This document shows positions 26,954 to 35,623 of a DNA stretch of 64,000 nucleotides, one piece after another. Under the pieces are notes generated by a model, which was not told the origin of the DNA, did no database searches, and was given only the letters and a program-made list of their open reading frames with translations. The translations under genes and the position numbers were made by a program. Source of the stretch: Fuscovulum sp. (GTDB taxonomy: Bacteria; Pseudomonadota; Alphaproteobacteria; Rhodobacterales; Rhodobacteraceae); assembly GCA_035192965.1 (NCBI GenBank), contig CP136571.1:1446501-1510500 (forward strand), written 5' to 3'. The stretch's first letter is position 1, and every line of letters begins with the position of its first letter.

Positions 26954-27685
26954 TCAGAAGGTCGCGGCTTCGGGGCCGAACCATTTGGTGATCATGGTGT
27001 TCAGCGTGCCGTCATCCTTCATCGACTGGATGGCTGCGTTCATCTTTTCCTTCAGCTCGGTGTCGGTTTCGCGCATGCCGATACCGACGCCGCCGCCAAG
27101 CTGCACTTCATTGGCCAGCAGAACGACTTCGCCGTTCGAATCTGCCGCGATCGGGGCGAGGTAATCCTTGTCCGCAAATACGGCATCCGCTTCGCCATTG
27201 CGCACAGCGGCCACGGTTTCATCCGGGGTCGCGAATTCCAGCAGGGTCGCGCCGGATTCGGCCACATAACCCGCCTGAATCGTGCCGGTTTGCGCGGCCA
27301 CCACGGCGCCTTCGCCGACATTGGCATCCGCCGTCAGGGCCAGATAGGCCGAGGAGGCCGGGGGAATGTAGTTCTGGCTGAAGTCGATGACTTCTTCCCG
27401 CTCATCGGTGATCGACATGCCGGCCATGATCATGTCGTAGTTGCCCGACTGCAGGTTCGGGATGATCGAATCCCAGGCGTTCTGCACGAATTCACAGTTC
27501 AGCGATGCGCGCTTGCACAGCTCGTTACCCAGTTCGATTTCATACCCGGTCAGTTCGCCGGTGGCCTGATCGATATAGTTGTAGGGCTCATAGGCGCCTT
27601 CGGTGCCGATCCGGACAACGTCCTGCGCAAGCGATCCGCCGGCAGTCAGCGCCAGAAGCGCGGTGGCAAGCATCATTTTCTTCAT
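26954..27685 (-). CDS. Periplasmic amino acid/amine-binding protein of the ABC importer
   Basis: A 243-residue family 3 solute-binding protein with a clear signal peptide (MKKMMLATALLALTAGGSLAQ, cleavage after Ala-Gln or nearby). Family motifs are RIGTEGAYEPYNYID, LTGYEIELGNELCKR, QNAWDSIIPNLQSGNYDMI and MSITDEREEVIDFSQNY. Two cysteines (in ELCKRASLNCEF) could form the disulfide seen in lysine/arginine/histidine-binding relatives. It lies between the ATPase and the permeases. Confidence 0.93.
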   Translation of the reverse strand: MKKMMLATALLALTAGGSLAQDVVRIGTEGAYEPYNYIDQATGELTGYEIELGNELCKRASLNCEFVQNAWDSIIPNLQSGNYDMIMAGMSITDEREEVIDFSQNYIPPASSAYLALTADANVGEGAVVAAQTGTIQAGYVAESGATLLEFATPDETVAAVRNGEADAVFADKDYLAPIAADSNGEVVLLANEVQLGGGVGIGMRETDTELKEKMNAAIQSMKDDGTLNTMITKWFGPEAATF

Positions 27686-27727
27686 TGGGTAGCTCCCTTG
27701 GGTTGATAGGCTATTGTTTTGGCCGCC

Positions 27728-28507
27728 TCAGGCGGTGGCAGACAGAAACCCGCGCAGCCTTTCGGTCTGCGGATTGCCGAACAGCCTGTCGGGCGGGCCT
27801 TCTTCTTCGATCTTTCCTTTGTGCAGAAAGATCACATGGTCCGATACATCGGCGGCAAGCTTCATGTCATGGGTGACAAGGATCATCGTGCGCCCCTCTT
27901 CGGCAAGCGCCTTGATGACCTTGACCACTTCCTGTTCCAGTTCAGGGTCCAGGGCCGAGGTCGGTTCATCGAACAGCAGCGCGCGCGGCTCCATGCAAAG
28001 CGCGCGGGCAATGGCCGCCCGCTGTTGCTGGCCGCCTGAAAGTTGGGCAGGCCAAGCGTCGCATTTCTCGACGATGCCCACCTTTGCCAGATAGGCGCGG
28101 GCCTTTTCCTCTACCTCTTTCGGATCGCGCTTCAGCACCGTGACCGGGGCCTCCATCACATTCTGAAGAATGGTCAGGTGGGACCACAGATTGAACTGCT
28201 GGAACACCATGGAAAGGTTCGTGCGCATCCGCATGACCTGCGCCTTGTCGGCGGGATGGCGGCTCGACCCGTGACCTTTCCAGCGGACGGCCTCGCCTTC
28301 GAACTCGATCTCGCCGTCCTGGCTTTCCTCCAGCATGTTGCAGCAGCGCAGCAGGGTTGATTTGCCTGAACCCGAAGATCCGATCAGCGAAATCACATGC
28401 CCACGCGGCGCGACAAGATCCACACCCTTGAGCACTTCAAGCTGACCATAGCTCTTGTGCAGGTTGCGAATGCGGATGACGGGCGTATCGGGGCTGTGAT
28501 CTGTCAC
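27728..28507 (-). CDS. Polar amino acid/amine ABC transporter ATP-binding protein (HisP-type)
   Basis: A 259-residue ABC ATPase: Walker A GSSGSGKST, Q-loop VFQQFNLWSH, signature LSGGQQQR, Walker B ALLFDEPTSAL, H-loop ILVTHDM. I chose the GTG at 28507 because it gives the length of HisP-type proteins; the longer frame adds 51 residues with no family likeness. It is the first gene of the importer in transcription order. Confidence 0.92.
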   Translation of the reverse strand: MTDHSPDTPVIRIRNLHKSYGQLEVLKGVDLVAPRGHVISLIGSSGSGKSTLLRCCNMLEESQDGEIEFEGEAVRWKGHGSSRHPADKAQVMRMRTNLSMVFQQFNLWSHLTILQNVMEAPVTVLKRDPKEVEEKARAYLAKVGIVEKCDAWPAQLSGGQQQRAAIARALCMEPRALLFDEPTSALDPELEQEVVKVIKALAEEGRTMILVTHDMKLAADVSDHVIFLHKGKIEEEGPPDRLFGNPQTERLRGFLSATA

Positions 28508-28610
28508 TTTGCTCGGTGCGCTGGTGAATGTGGTGGTGGAGTAAGGCGCATCATTCGGGGCAATGCAACGGCCATTCGGCACAACTTCCGCCGGGTCGCT
28601 GCCGATTTGA

Positions 28611-29402
28611 TCAGTTTTCCTGCGCGATCTGTTCAGGCGATGGCGGGATGGGCACCGCAAGATAGGCCGATGCCGGAATCTGCACGATCCCGCGCAGACG
28701 CAGCCTTGCCCGATCTGCCGGGGTCAGCGCGGCAATCGCCTCGGCCACCGCCGCGCGGATGGCCTCGGCGTCGCGCCCCTTCGCGGTGATGTAGGGCAGG
28801 GCGGGGGTGGGATCTGTTGCCCCGATCACCTTGACGCGCGACATGTCTTCAAACTCGCACATGAGCGACCAGGTCAGCGCATCAATCGCCGCCAGTTCTG
28901 CCCGCCCCTCTGCTACGGCATGGGCCGAGGCGCGATGCGATCCGGTCTCCACCCCTGGACGCAGCCGGATGCCGGTTGCTGTGGCATGGTTGATCGGTGC
29001 CGCCCATCCCGATTGCGACAACCCGTCATTATAGGCCAGCGCCGCGCCTGCAAACTCAGCAAAGCGGCCGCGCGGATCGTCCGCCCGTGCGATCAGGATG
29101 GACCGGTAGTATCCGGGCGCGCAGCCGTCATTGCCGAAATCCGGCGTACCGACCAGCTCCACCCGGCCATGCAGCCGCGCCCGATAGGGAAAGCCGCAAG
29201 TCTGCGACAGGATCAGATCGGCGCTCTCCCATTGCGGCATCAGCACGGCATCCCCCCGGCGCAATGCCTCGGGCGCGGCGATCCCGCGCGCCGCCAGACC
29301 GTCGCGGATCAGCGCCCAATAGCGATCCGTCTCTGTTTGAAGTTCGGGGCGGTCATACATCGGCAGCGAGGCGAAGGGTCCGCTGATTGGGTGCAAAGTC
29401 AT
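28611..29402 (-). CDS. PhnD-like substrate-binding-fold protein without signal peptide
   Basis: A 263-residue protein resembling the PhnD/phosphonate-type solute-binding family (GCAPGYYRSILIARAD, LAYNDGLSQSGWAAPINH, GRAELAAIDALTW). It lacks an N-terminal signal sequence: the start MTLHPISGPFASLPMYD (ATG 29402 behind AGGAAG) enters the domain at once. It may therefore be cytoplasmic and bind a ligand for sensing or scavenging rather than for import. It stands between the TetR gene and the ABC importer on the same strand. No cognate permease is adjacent. Confidence 0.8.
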   Translation of the reverse strand: MTLHPISGPFASLPMYDRPELQTETDRYWALIRDGLAARGIAAPEALRRGDAVLMPQWESADLILSQTCGFPYRARLHGRVELVGTPDFGNDGCAPGYYRSILIARADDPRGRFAEFAGAALAYNDGLSQSGWAAPINHATATGIRLRPGVETGSHRASAHAVAEGRAELAAIDALTWSLMCEFEDMSRVKVIGATDPTPALPYITAKGRDAEAIRAAVAEAIAALTPADRARLRLRGIVQIPASAYLAVPIPPSPEQIAQEN

Positions 29403-29462
29403 CGTCTTCCTGTTCTGGTTCATAGCCATGCAGCGTGCATGGTCAAAGGGCCTGTGGTCAGT

Positions 29463-30122
29463 TCACCCCAAGTGATCCTGCGCCGCGCCCAGATAGGTTT
29501 TAATGGCCAGCGTGATCGTCTGGTCGATGCTGACCGAACGGTCGCCGTAAATCTGCTGGCGGATGCCGTGGTAGAATATCGCGCCGTGCATCTGCCAGAC
29601 CAGATCATGTGTCCCCGTCTGCTGCGCCGCAGGTGCGGGCTGACCAAAGGCGATGCAGGTTTCGGCCCAGATCGGGCCAAGCAGCGCGCTTTCCACCCGC
29701 TGGAGGTAGCGCGCGTTCAGATCAAGGCCCTTCAGCCCGGCAAAGAAGAATATCCGCAGCCAGTTCCGGTCAAACACCACCGAGGTGTAGCTCTGATAAA
29801 AACGGTGCAGCCGCGTCTCGATCGGAAGCTGCCGGTCACGGATCGTGTCCTCCCAGCCGCTTTGCCAGCGGTCAAGGTAGACGGCGCGATACACCTCATT
29901 CACCAGATCGTCTTTGGACGGGAAATAGCGATAGAGCAGCGGTTGCGTGATCCCCATCCGCTTTGCCAGCCCGCGCGTGCCGCCATCAAAGCCTTCATCG
30001 GCGAAATACAGGATGGCCTCGGCCAGCACTTCCTGCTTGCGCGCGGCGGGCGATAGGCGGGTGCGGCGGGCAAGCGGGGGTAGGGCGGTCGGGCTGTCTG
30101 GCTGCGTTTCGGGCTCTGTCAC
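29463..30122 (-). CDS. TetR-family transcriptional regulator
   Basis: A 219-residue repressor with a GTG start. The N-terminal helix-turn-helix is ILYFADEGFDGGTRGLAKRMGITQPLLYRYFPSKDDL. The C-terminal ligand domain is aromatic-rich (WLRIFFFAGLKG, HDLVWQMHGAIFYHG). A near-perfect palindrome lies 61 bases upstream in the divergent promoter (30183-30201). Two more copies stand before other genes of the region, so this protein is the best candidate to control them. Ligand unknown. Confidence 0.9.
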   Translation of the reverse strand: MTEPETQPDSPTALPPLARRTRLSPAARKQEVLAEAILYFADEGFDGGTRGLAKRMGITQPLLYRYFPSKDDLVNEVYRAVYLDRWQSGWEDTIRDRQLPIETRLHRFYQSYTSVVFDRNWLRIFFFAGLKGLDLNARYLQRVESALLGPIWAETCIAFGQPAPAAQQTGTHDLVWQMHGAIFYHGIRQQIYGDRSVSIDQTITLAIKTYLGAAQDHLG

Positions 30123-30182
30123 GTTCCATCACCTGTCCGCCCGGGGGCGTTGTCTCTTGCGTTGCGTGCTGACGGCGTTTTC

Positions 30183-30201
30183 TTTATCGTGCGATAAATA
30201 A
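30183..30201. promoter_or_regulatory. Putative TetR operator, site 1
   Basis: TTTATCGTGCGATAAATAA holds the perfect palindrome TTTATCG-tg-CGATAAA. It lies between the divergent TetR gene and cyclase gene, 39 bases before the cyclase start. The pattern TTTATC-N5-ATAAATAA recurs with identical spacing at 32434-32452 and, in near-identical form, at 53889-53907. Confidence 0.8.
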
Positions 30202-30240
30202 CAACGCGGCAGCGCCGCAAGAATAGCGGGAGGAGTGAGG

Positions 30241-31200
30241 ATGGCAATGAAGGTCAATCGCGCCAAGATCTATGAGGCGGCGCAGGAACTGTCGAACTGG
30301 GGTCGCTGGGGGCCGGAGGATCAGATCGGAACCCTGAACCTAGTCACGCCCGAAGATGTGGCCGCCGCGGCAAAGCTGATCAAGCGCGGCAAGACATTCG
30401 CGCTGGGTCTGCCGTTGGATGAAAAGATCCAGTCGGGGTTGTTCGGGGGGCGCTGGAACCCGCTGCACCAGATGCTGGCGACCGGCACGGATGCGGTGGC
30501 GGGCGTGCAAGATGGGGATGGCAAGGCCTATCTGCGCTATGCCGATGATGCCATCAATCTGCCGATGCAGTGTTCAACGCAGTGGGACGCGCTGGCGCAT
30601 ATCTTTCTCGATGACAAGATGTGGAACGGCTACCCGGCCACGCTGGTCGACGTGCAGGGGGCCAAGAAGAACGGCATCGAACACACCCGCGACAAGATGG
30701 TGGGGCGCGGCGTCCTGCTGGATGTGGCGCGGTGGAAGGGGGTCGATTCCCTGCCCGACGGCTATCCGATCACCAACGCCGATCTTGATGCCACGGCGGC
30801 GGCACAGGGGGTGGACATCCGGCGCGGCGATTTCGTGATCGTGCGCACCGGCCATCAGGAGCGTTGCCTCGCCAAAGGTGACTGGACCGGCTATGCGGGC
30901 GGCGATGCGCCGGGCCTTGCCTTCGAGACGGCCTACTGGATCCGCCAGCACGACATCGCGGCGATCTGCGCCGATACCTGGGGTTGCGAAGTGCGTCCGA
31001 ATGAAACGGATGAGGCGAACCAGCCTTGGCATTGGGTGGTGATCCCGGCCATCGGGATCACCATGGGCGAAATCTTTTTCGTCAAGGAACTGGCCGAGGA
31101 TTGCGCGGCGGATGGGGTTTACGAATTCTTCTTCTGCGCGCCGCCGATGAACGTGCCGGGGGGATGCGGGTCGCCCATCAACCCGCAGGCCATCAAGTAA
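30241..31200 (+). CDS. Cyclase-family metal-dependent amide hydrolase (kynurenine formamidase-like fold)
   Basis: A 319-residue protein of the PF04199 cyclase/amidohydrolase family. These use metal-bound His/Asp residues to hydrolyse amides, often ring-opened or cyclic amides. It shows STQWDALAHIFLDDKMWNG (the HxxxD-like metal region, here with D and H), RGVLLDVARWKG and GDFVIVRTGHQE. ATG at 30241 follows GGAGGAGTGAGG. It is the first gene downstream of the site-1 operator and converges on the flavin monooxygenase gene with an 8-base overlap of ends. The exact substrate is not deducible. Confidence 0.87.
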   Translation: MAMKVNRAKIYEAAQELSNWGRWGPEDQIGTLNLVTPEDVAAAAKLIKRGKTFALGLPLDEKIQSGLFGGRWNPLHQMLATGTDAVAGVQDGDGKAYLRYADDAINLPMQCSTQWDALAHIFLDDKMWNGYPATLVDVQGAKKNGIEHTRDKMVGRGVLLDVARWKGVDSLPDGYPITNADLDATAAAQGVDIRRGDFVIVRTGHQERCLAKGDWTGYAGGDAPGLAFETAYWIRQHDIAAICADTWGCEVRPNETDEANQPWHWVVIPAIGITMGEIFFVKELAEDCAADGVYEFFFCAPPMNVPGGCGSPINPQAIK

Positions 31201-32407
31201 CGGGATAATCCGGGGCGGCGGGAACAACCGCCGTCTCGGCCATAATGCGGGCAAGGTTGGGGTTGTTGCGGCCGTCTTGGTTGCTGCCCTCATCCGGCCC
31301 TGCAAAGATATAGCGGCCCAGACGTTGCGCCGTCGCATGGGCCAGTGCGGCGGCGGCGTGGCGTTCGGTGCTATAGGCTGCCAGCGCCTGCGTCACCGTT
31401 CCTGCCGTCAGGTGCCGCGCCAACGCCTCGGCATCAGCGGCGGCCTTGGTCACCCCCATGCCGACATGGGGCCGCGCGACACAGGCGGCATCCCCGGCAA
31501 GGGCCACGCGTCCGGCGGCAAAGACGGGCGAGAGATGGTCGTAGATCGGGGTGAAGAAGGGCCGCTCGGACCGAGCGAGAACCTCAAGGAACGGTTTGGC
31601 AAGATGGTTGCGGGCAAAACCCTGCATCCGGTCCAGCACATCATCACGCACCAGTGGCGGCGGGATGGTGACAGGGTGATGAATGCCCTTGGCATCGGTC
31701 AGCATGTCGGCCAGTTCGCCCGCCTCAACCGGGGCATACCAGACAAAGTTGTATCGCCGGTGTCCCGGCCGCAGGTCATTGCCGGGCCCTGCAATCGGAT
31801 ACCCAAGGATCTGCGTGCCCTGCGGCAGGAAAAACCCGAAACTGTCGAACACCTGATCGCGAAGGTCGGGATGCAGGTCCGCTTCACGGGCCAGACAGCG
31901 CCAGACGACATAGCCGGAATAGACGGGCTGCACCTCTGGCTGCATCTGTCCGCGCAGGGCAGAGCGGAAGCCATCCGCCCCGATCAGCACGTCAGCCTCG
32001 AACTGGCTGCCATCTTCGCAGGTCAGCTTGACGCTGTCGCCATGGTCATCATAGCGCGCCACCGCCTTGTCGAGGCGATAGCCACCATCCGGCACCAATG
32101 CGCGCAACAGGGAATGAACGCGGTCCCATGAGGTGACGATCTGCGGCAAGGGCAGGGTGGCGACGCGATCACCTGCCAAATCAAAGGCCGCCCGATCCTG
32201 CACCTGCACGCCCAACTCGGTGATTGGCGCCCCGGCGCGGGCAATCAGATCCAGCAGCAGGTCATGGGTGACGATCCCCGCGCCGCGCCCCGACAATTCG
32301 CTGCGCGACCGTTCCAGAACAACCGTGTCCCACCCGGCCTTGCGCAGAAAGGCGGCGCAGAACAGCCCGCCGATGGAACCGCCACAGATGACCGCACGCC
32401 GAGACAT
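31193..32407 (-). CDS. FAD-dependent aromatic monooxygenase, 2,6-dihydroxypyridine 3-hydroxylase-like
   Basis: A 404-residue class A flavin monooxygenase. The dinucleotide fold is AVICGGSIGGLFCAAFLRKAG and the second FAD motif LAGDAACVARPHVGMGVTKAA. The DG-type motif is VLIGADGFRSALR. The blocks SGRGAGIVTHDLLLDLI and YSGYVVWRC are those I associate with the dihydroxypyridine hydroxylase branch rather than salicylate hydroxylases. It would hydroxylate an electron-rich (hetero)aromatic ring using NAD(P)H and O2. It is divergent from the cupin gene over a TetR-type site, so both are probably induced together. Confidence 0.87.
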   Translation of the reverse strand: MSRRAVICGGSIGGLFCAAFLRKAGWDTVVLERSRSELSGRGAGIVTHDLLLDLIARAGAPITELGVQVQDRAAFDLAGDRVATLPLPQIVTSWDRVHSLLRALVPDGGYRLDKAVARYDDHGDSVKLTCEDGSQFEADVLIGADGFRSALRGQMQPEVQPVYSGYVVWRCLAREADLHPDLRDQVFDSFGFFLPQGTQILGYPIAGPGNDLRPGHRRYNFVWYAPVEAGELADMLTDAKGIHHPVTIPPPLVRDDVLDRMQGFARNHLAKPFLEVLARSERPFFTPIYDHLSPVFAAGRVALAGDAACVARPHVGMGVTKAAADAEALARHLTAGTVTQALAAYSTERHAAAALAHATAQRLGRYIFAGPDEGSNQDGRNNPNLARIMAETAVVPAAPDYPVT

Positions 32408-32430
32408 CCAGACTTCCTTGCCAGATTTCG

Positions 32431-32452
32431 TTATTTATCATATTATAAATAA
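32431..32452. promoter_or_regulatory. Putative TetR operator, site 2
   Basis: TTATTTAT-N6-ATAAATAA is a perfect 8-bp inverted repeat in the 73-base divergent gap between the flavin monooxygenase and cupin genes. Within it, TTTATC-N5-ATAAATAA (32434-32452) matches site 1 at every conserved base and with the same spacing. Confidence 0.75.
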
Positions 32453-32480
32453 GAACACCAAAACGCAACGGAGAGCTGCA

Positions 32481-32879
32481 ATGTCCGCCCATGCTGATCC
32501 CCAAGCGCCGCACTGGTCGCCCGCGTTGGTGGCCGAGGCGGCTGGCGCGCGCGACAACGGCCGTGTCGGTTCGCGTCTGGTGGATGAAACATCCGAATAC
32601 CGCATCTGGCTGATCGAGATCGCGCCGGGGGATCGGATGCCGTTTCATACCCATGTGCTGAACTATTTCTGGGTGGCCACCTCCCACGGGCGGGCGCGGT
32701 CGCGCAATCCCGATGGCCGTGTGGTCGAGATGGACTATGCCCCCGGCGATACCAGGCACATGCATTTTGCGGCGGGCCAGTTCATGACGCATGATCTGGA
32801 AAACATCGGCAACACCGTCCTGACCTTTACCACAGTCGAGAACAAGCTGAGCCCGAACCGCCCCCTGCCGCTGGATTAA
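32481..32879 (+). CDS. Small cupin-domain protein
   Basis: A 132-residue single cupin. Motif 1 is present in degenerate form (IAPGDRMPFHTHVLNYFWVAT, with a His pair) and motif 2 as APGDTRHMHFAAGQFMTHDLENIG. It likely binds a metal, but whether it is an isomerase, a dioxygenase or a non-catalytic partner cannot be told. Its promoter shares TetR site 2 with the monooxygenase. Its stop codon overlaps the stop of the convergent flavin reductase gene by four bases. Confidence 0.85.
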   Translation: MSAHADPQAPHWSPALVAEAAGARDNGRVGSRLVDETSEYRIWLIEIAPGDRMPFHTHVLNYFWVATSHGRARSRNPDGRVVEMDYAPGDTRHMHFAAGQFMTHDLENIGNTVLTFTTVENKLSPNRPLPLD

Positions 32880-33403
32880 GCGCGGGTCAGGCCGTGGAAG
32901 GCGCCGCTTTGAAACACCAGCGGCGCACGATCGGCGCGGCGCAGGCTGACAACCTCGCCAAGCATGATCTCATGGTCGCCGCCCGGATAGCGGGCCACTG
33001 TCCGGCATTCGATATGGGCCAGCGCGCCCACGATCAGGGGCAGGCCCAGCGTGCCTTGCGCGGTCGGTATGCCTGCGAACTTGTCCTCCGAGGGCCGTGC
33101 GAATTGCAGGGCGATATCCTTCTGATCGGCGGCAAGCACGTTCACGGCGAAATGGTCATGCCGCCTGAATTCGGCCAGACTGGGCGCCTTGAGCGCCAAG
33201 CTCCACAAGATCAGCGGCGGGTCAAGCGAGACGGTGTTGAAAGAACTCGCCGTCACGCCCAGCCGAAAGCCATCGGCGGTGCCAAGGGTCATCACCGTGA
33301 CGCCCGTGGCAAAGGCCCCCATCACATCGCGATAGCTGGCCGGATCGCAGGGGCGCAGATCGCCGGCCATGCCATCGGCAACAAAGGAATTGGGGATGTT
33401 CAT
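32876..33403 (-). CDS. Flavin reductase of a two-component monooxygenase
   Basis: A 175-residue flavin reductase-like (RutF/HpaC-type) protein: YRDVMGAFATGVTVMTLGT, LGVTASSFNTVSLDPPLILWSL, HFAVNVLAADQKDIALQFA, and GGDHEIMLGEVV near the end. It supplies reduced flavin to a partner oxygenase. The luciferase-like monooxygenase at 34526 is the obvious partner. It is transcribed away from a LysR gene over a palindromic site. The start MNIPNSF at 33403 gives the normal family length. Confidence 0.9.
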   Translation of the reverse strand: MNIPNSFVADGMAGDLRPCDPASYRDVMGAFATGVTVMTLGTADGFRLGVTASSFNTVSLDPPLILWSLALKAPSLAEFRRHDHFAVNVLAADQKDIALQFARPSEDKFAGIPTAQGTLGLPLIVGALAHIECRTVARYPGGDHEIMLGEVVSLRRADRAPLVFQSGAFHGLTRA

Positions 33404-33468
33404 GCGCGACCCGCCCTGATGTTTGACACAGCAAAAATAGGCGTGGCGGGCAATCACAGGAAACAATA

Positions 33469-33486
33469 ATATCTGTCTATAGATAT
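33469..33486. promoter_or_regulatory. Palindrome in the flavin reductase/LysR divergent promoter
   Basis: ATATCT-N6-AGATAT lies in the 100-base gap between the divergent flavin reductase and LysR genes, 17 bases before the LysR start. Spacing and AT-richness suit a LysR-type recognition site. Regulator assignment is inferred from position. Confidence 0.65.
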
Positions 33487-33503
33487 CATTCAGGGTGATA
33501 CCC

Positions 33504-34445
33504 GTGAACTTTCGCCAATTGTCGACCTTTGTGGGCATCTTTGAGGAGGGGTCGTTCAACCGCGCCGCCACGCGCCTGAACGCCACGCAATCTGGCCTGT
33601 CGATGCAGATCAAGCAGTTGGAAGAAACGCTGGGCACCACGCTGTTTGACCGCTCCGCCCGGGGGGTAACCCCCACGCATGCCGGACAGCGCCTGTACGA
33701 CACCGCCGTTGATATCCTGCGCCGTCTGGAAGGGGCCGAGGCAGAATTGCGCAACCTGTCCGGCACGATAAGCGGGCCGGTCCGGATCGGCCTGATGCCC
33801 ACCTTCACGCGCGGCGTGTTGGCCCCGACGCTCAGCCGCTTTCTAGCCGATCATCCAAATGTCGATGTGACGGTGGTCGAGGCTTATTCCGCCGCGCTGA
33901 TGGATCGTCTGGCCGAAGGTGAGGCGGATTTCGTCGTGGTGCCGCAGGATGGTGGGCGCACGGGGATGCGCAGCCGCCGCCTGGGCACGGATCGCGAATT
34001 TCTGGTCTGCCGCCCCGGCGGACCGATCCCGCATCTGACGCCCGTGAGGCTGGCTGATGTCACACCCCTGCGGCTGGTCCTGCCCGCCAAGGGCAATGTG
34101 CGCCGGGACCGGCTGGATGATTTTATTGCCTCAAACGGGTTGACGGTCGGCAAGATCATCGACATGGACGCGATGTTTGCCACGCTGGAACTGGTGGCAA
34201 CGTCCGATTACGCCACAGTGCTGCCCGCCACCATATGCCGCAAGGATATCGACGGACGTGATCGTTGGCTGCATCCCCTGACCGGGCCTGAACTGACGGT
34301 CAGCTATGTGGTGGTTGAACCTGCCCGCAAAGCGATGAGCCCGGCAGCCGCCGCCTTCCTGCGTTATCTGGAAGAGGAATATCGCCGCGCCGACGCGGAA
34401 TGGACGTCCTTGATCGGGCCATCCGAGGCCAATCGAAAAATCTGA
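33504..34445 (+). CDS. LysR-family regulator of the monooxygenase genes
   Basis: A 313-residue LysR protein. The DNA-binding helix region is FRQLSTFVGIFEEGSFNRAATRLNATQSGLSMQIKQLE (given here only as a landmark of the family fold, residues 3-40), and an effector domain starts near VRIGLMPTFTRG. The GTG at 33504 (reading MNFRQL) is preceded by AGGGTGAT; a GTG at 33495 is the alternative. It is divergent from the flavin reductase and directly upstream of the luciferase-like monooxygenase operon, so it probably activates one or both. Confidence 0.9.
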   Translation: MNFRQLSTFVGIFEEGSFNRAATRLNATQSGLSMQIKQLEETLGTTLFDRSARGVTPTHAGQRLYDTAVDILRRLEGAEAELRNLSGTISGPVRIGLMPTFTRGVLAPTLSRFLADHPNVDVTVVEAYSAALMDRLAEGEADFVVVPQDGGRTGMRSRRLGTDREFLVCRPGGPIPHLTPVRLADVTPLRLVLPAKGNVRRDRLDDFIASNGLTVGKIIDMDAMFATLELVATSDYATVLPATICRKDIDGRDRWLHPLTGPELTVSYVVVEPARKAMSPAAAAFLRYLEEEYRRADAEWTSLIGPSEANRKI

Positions 34446-34525
34446 TAGCAGCCATCATATATTATCGTTTCCGCTGAAGTCTGCCGCGGCCTAGCTTGAC
34501 CCCCACACCGCAGTGGAGACCGTCG

Positions 34526-35623
34526 ATGCAGCTTGGCTTTTTCACCATGCCGATCCACCCGCTGACCAAGGATTGGCGTCAGTGTCTGCGTGAGGATCAG
34601 GAAGCCTTCCTTCTGGCCGATGAGTTGGGCTTCACCGAAGGCTATGTCGGCGAGCATGTCACCGATCTGGCGGAAAACATCACCTCCTGCGCCCTGTTCA
34701 TCGCGACGCTGGCGGGGCGGGTGAAGAATATCCGCATGGGTACCGGCACGGTGAACCTGCCCAACAGCCATCCTGCCCATGTGGCAGGGCAGTTGGCGAT
34801 GCTGGATCATCTGCTGGACGGTAAGTTTAACTTCGGGATCAGCCCGGGCGGCCTGCTGTCGGATGCCGAGATTTTCGGCAACCTCGACAATGACCGCAAC
34901 GCCATGTTCCTTGAAGCCATCGACATGGTGCTGGCGCTGTGGACGCAGGAAGCGCCCTATAACCTTAAGGGCAAATACTGGAACATCTCGACCGAGCGGA
35001 CGCTGATGGGCGAGATCGGGCAGGGCAAGATCGGCAAGCCCTTGCAGCGCCCGCATCCGCCCATCGTGGTGACGGCCGTTGCGCCGTTTTCCAAGGGGGT
35101 GACGGCGGCGGCAGCGCGTGGGTGGGACCCGATCTCGGCCAACTTCCTGATGCCGAAATGGGTGGCCACGCATCGCGACAGCTATGCTACGGGCTGCGCC
35201 GAAGGCGGGCGGGCGGTGGATTTTGGCAACTGGCGCGTGGCGAAAAGCATCTTCGTCGCCGATGACCTGAACACCGCGCGGGAATACGCGCTTGGGGCCG
35301 GGTCGCCCTATGTGCATTACTACAAATCGCTGGTGACCAAGCTGAAGAAGAACGGGCGGTCCAACCTGTTCAAAGATGATCCGAACATGTCGGATGACGA
35401 TGTGACGCTGGATTACGTGCTGGACCGTCTGGTGATTTGGGGCACGCCCGACAAAGTAGCCGATGAACTGCTGGCCTTCCGCGATCAGGTCGGCCCCTTC
35501 GGCACGCTGCTTTACGCCGGGCATGACTGGACGGATGTGGCGCTGGCGCGGCGGTCCAAGGTGCTGCTGGCGGAAAAGGTGCTGCCCATGGTGAACTCGG
35601 CTGTGGCAGAGGCTGCGGAATGA
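34526..35623 (+). CDS. Luciferase-like (LLM class) flavin-dependent monooxygenase
   Basis: A 365-residue TIM-barrel monooxygenase using reduced FMN. Family features are MQLGFFTMPIHP at the barrel start, GFTEGYVGEHV, IRMGTGTVNLPNSHPAHVAGQ (active-site/phosphate region) and GKFNFGISPGG. Relatives include RutA (pyrimidine ring opening), SsuD (alkanesulfonate) and LimB-type enzymes; the sequence alone does not settle which reaction. It is the first gene of a tightly overlapping run of eight, and the flavin reductase at 32876 would feed it. Confidence 0.88.
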   Translation: MQLGFFTMPIHPLTKDWRQCLREDQEAFLLADELGFTEGYVGEHVTDLAENITSCALFIATLAGRVKNIRMGTGTVNLPNSHPAHVAGQLAMLDHLLDGKFNFGISPGGLLSDAEIFGNLDNDRNAMFLEAIDMVLALWTQEAPYNLKGKYWNISTERTLMGEIGQGKIGKPLQRPHPPIVVTAVAPFSKGVTAAAARGWDPISANFLMPKWVATHRDSYATGCAEGGRAVDFGNWRVAKSIFVADDLNTAREYALGAGSPYVHYYKSLVTKLKKNGRSNLFKDDPNMSDDDVTLDYVLDRLVIWGTPDKVADELLAFRDQVGPFGTLLYAGHDWTDVALARRSKVLLAEKVLPMVNSAVAEAAE

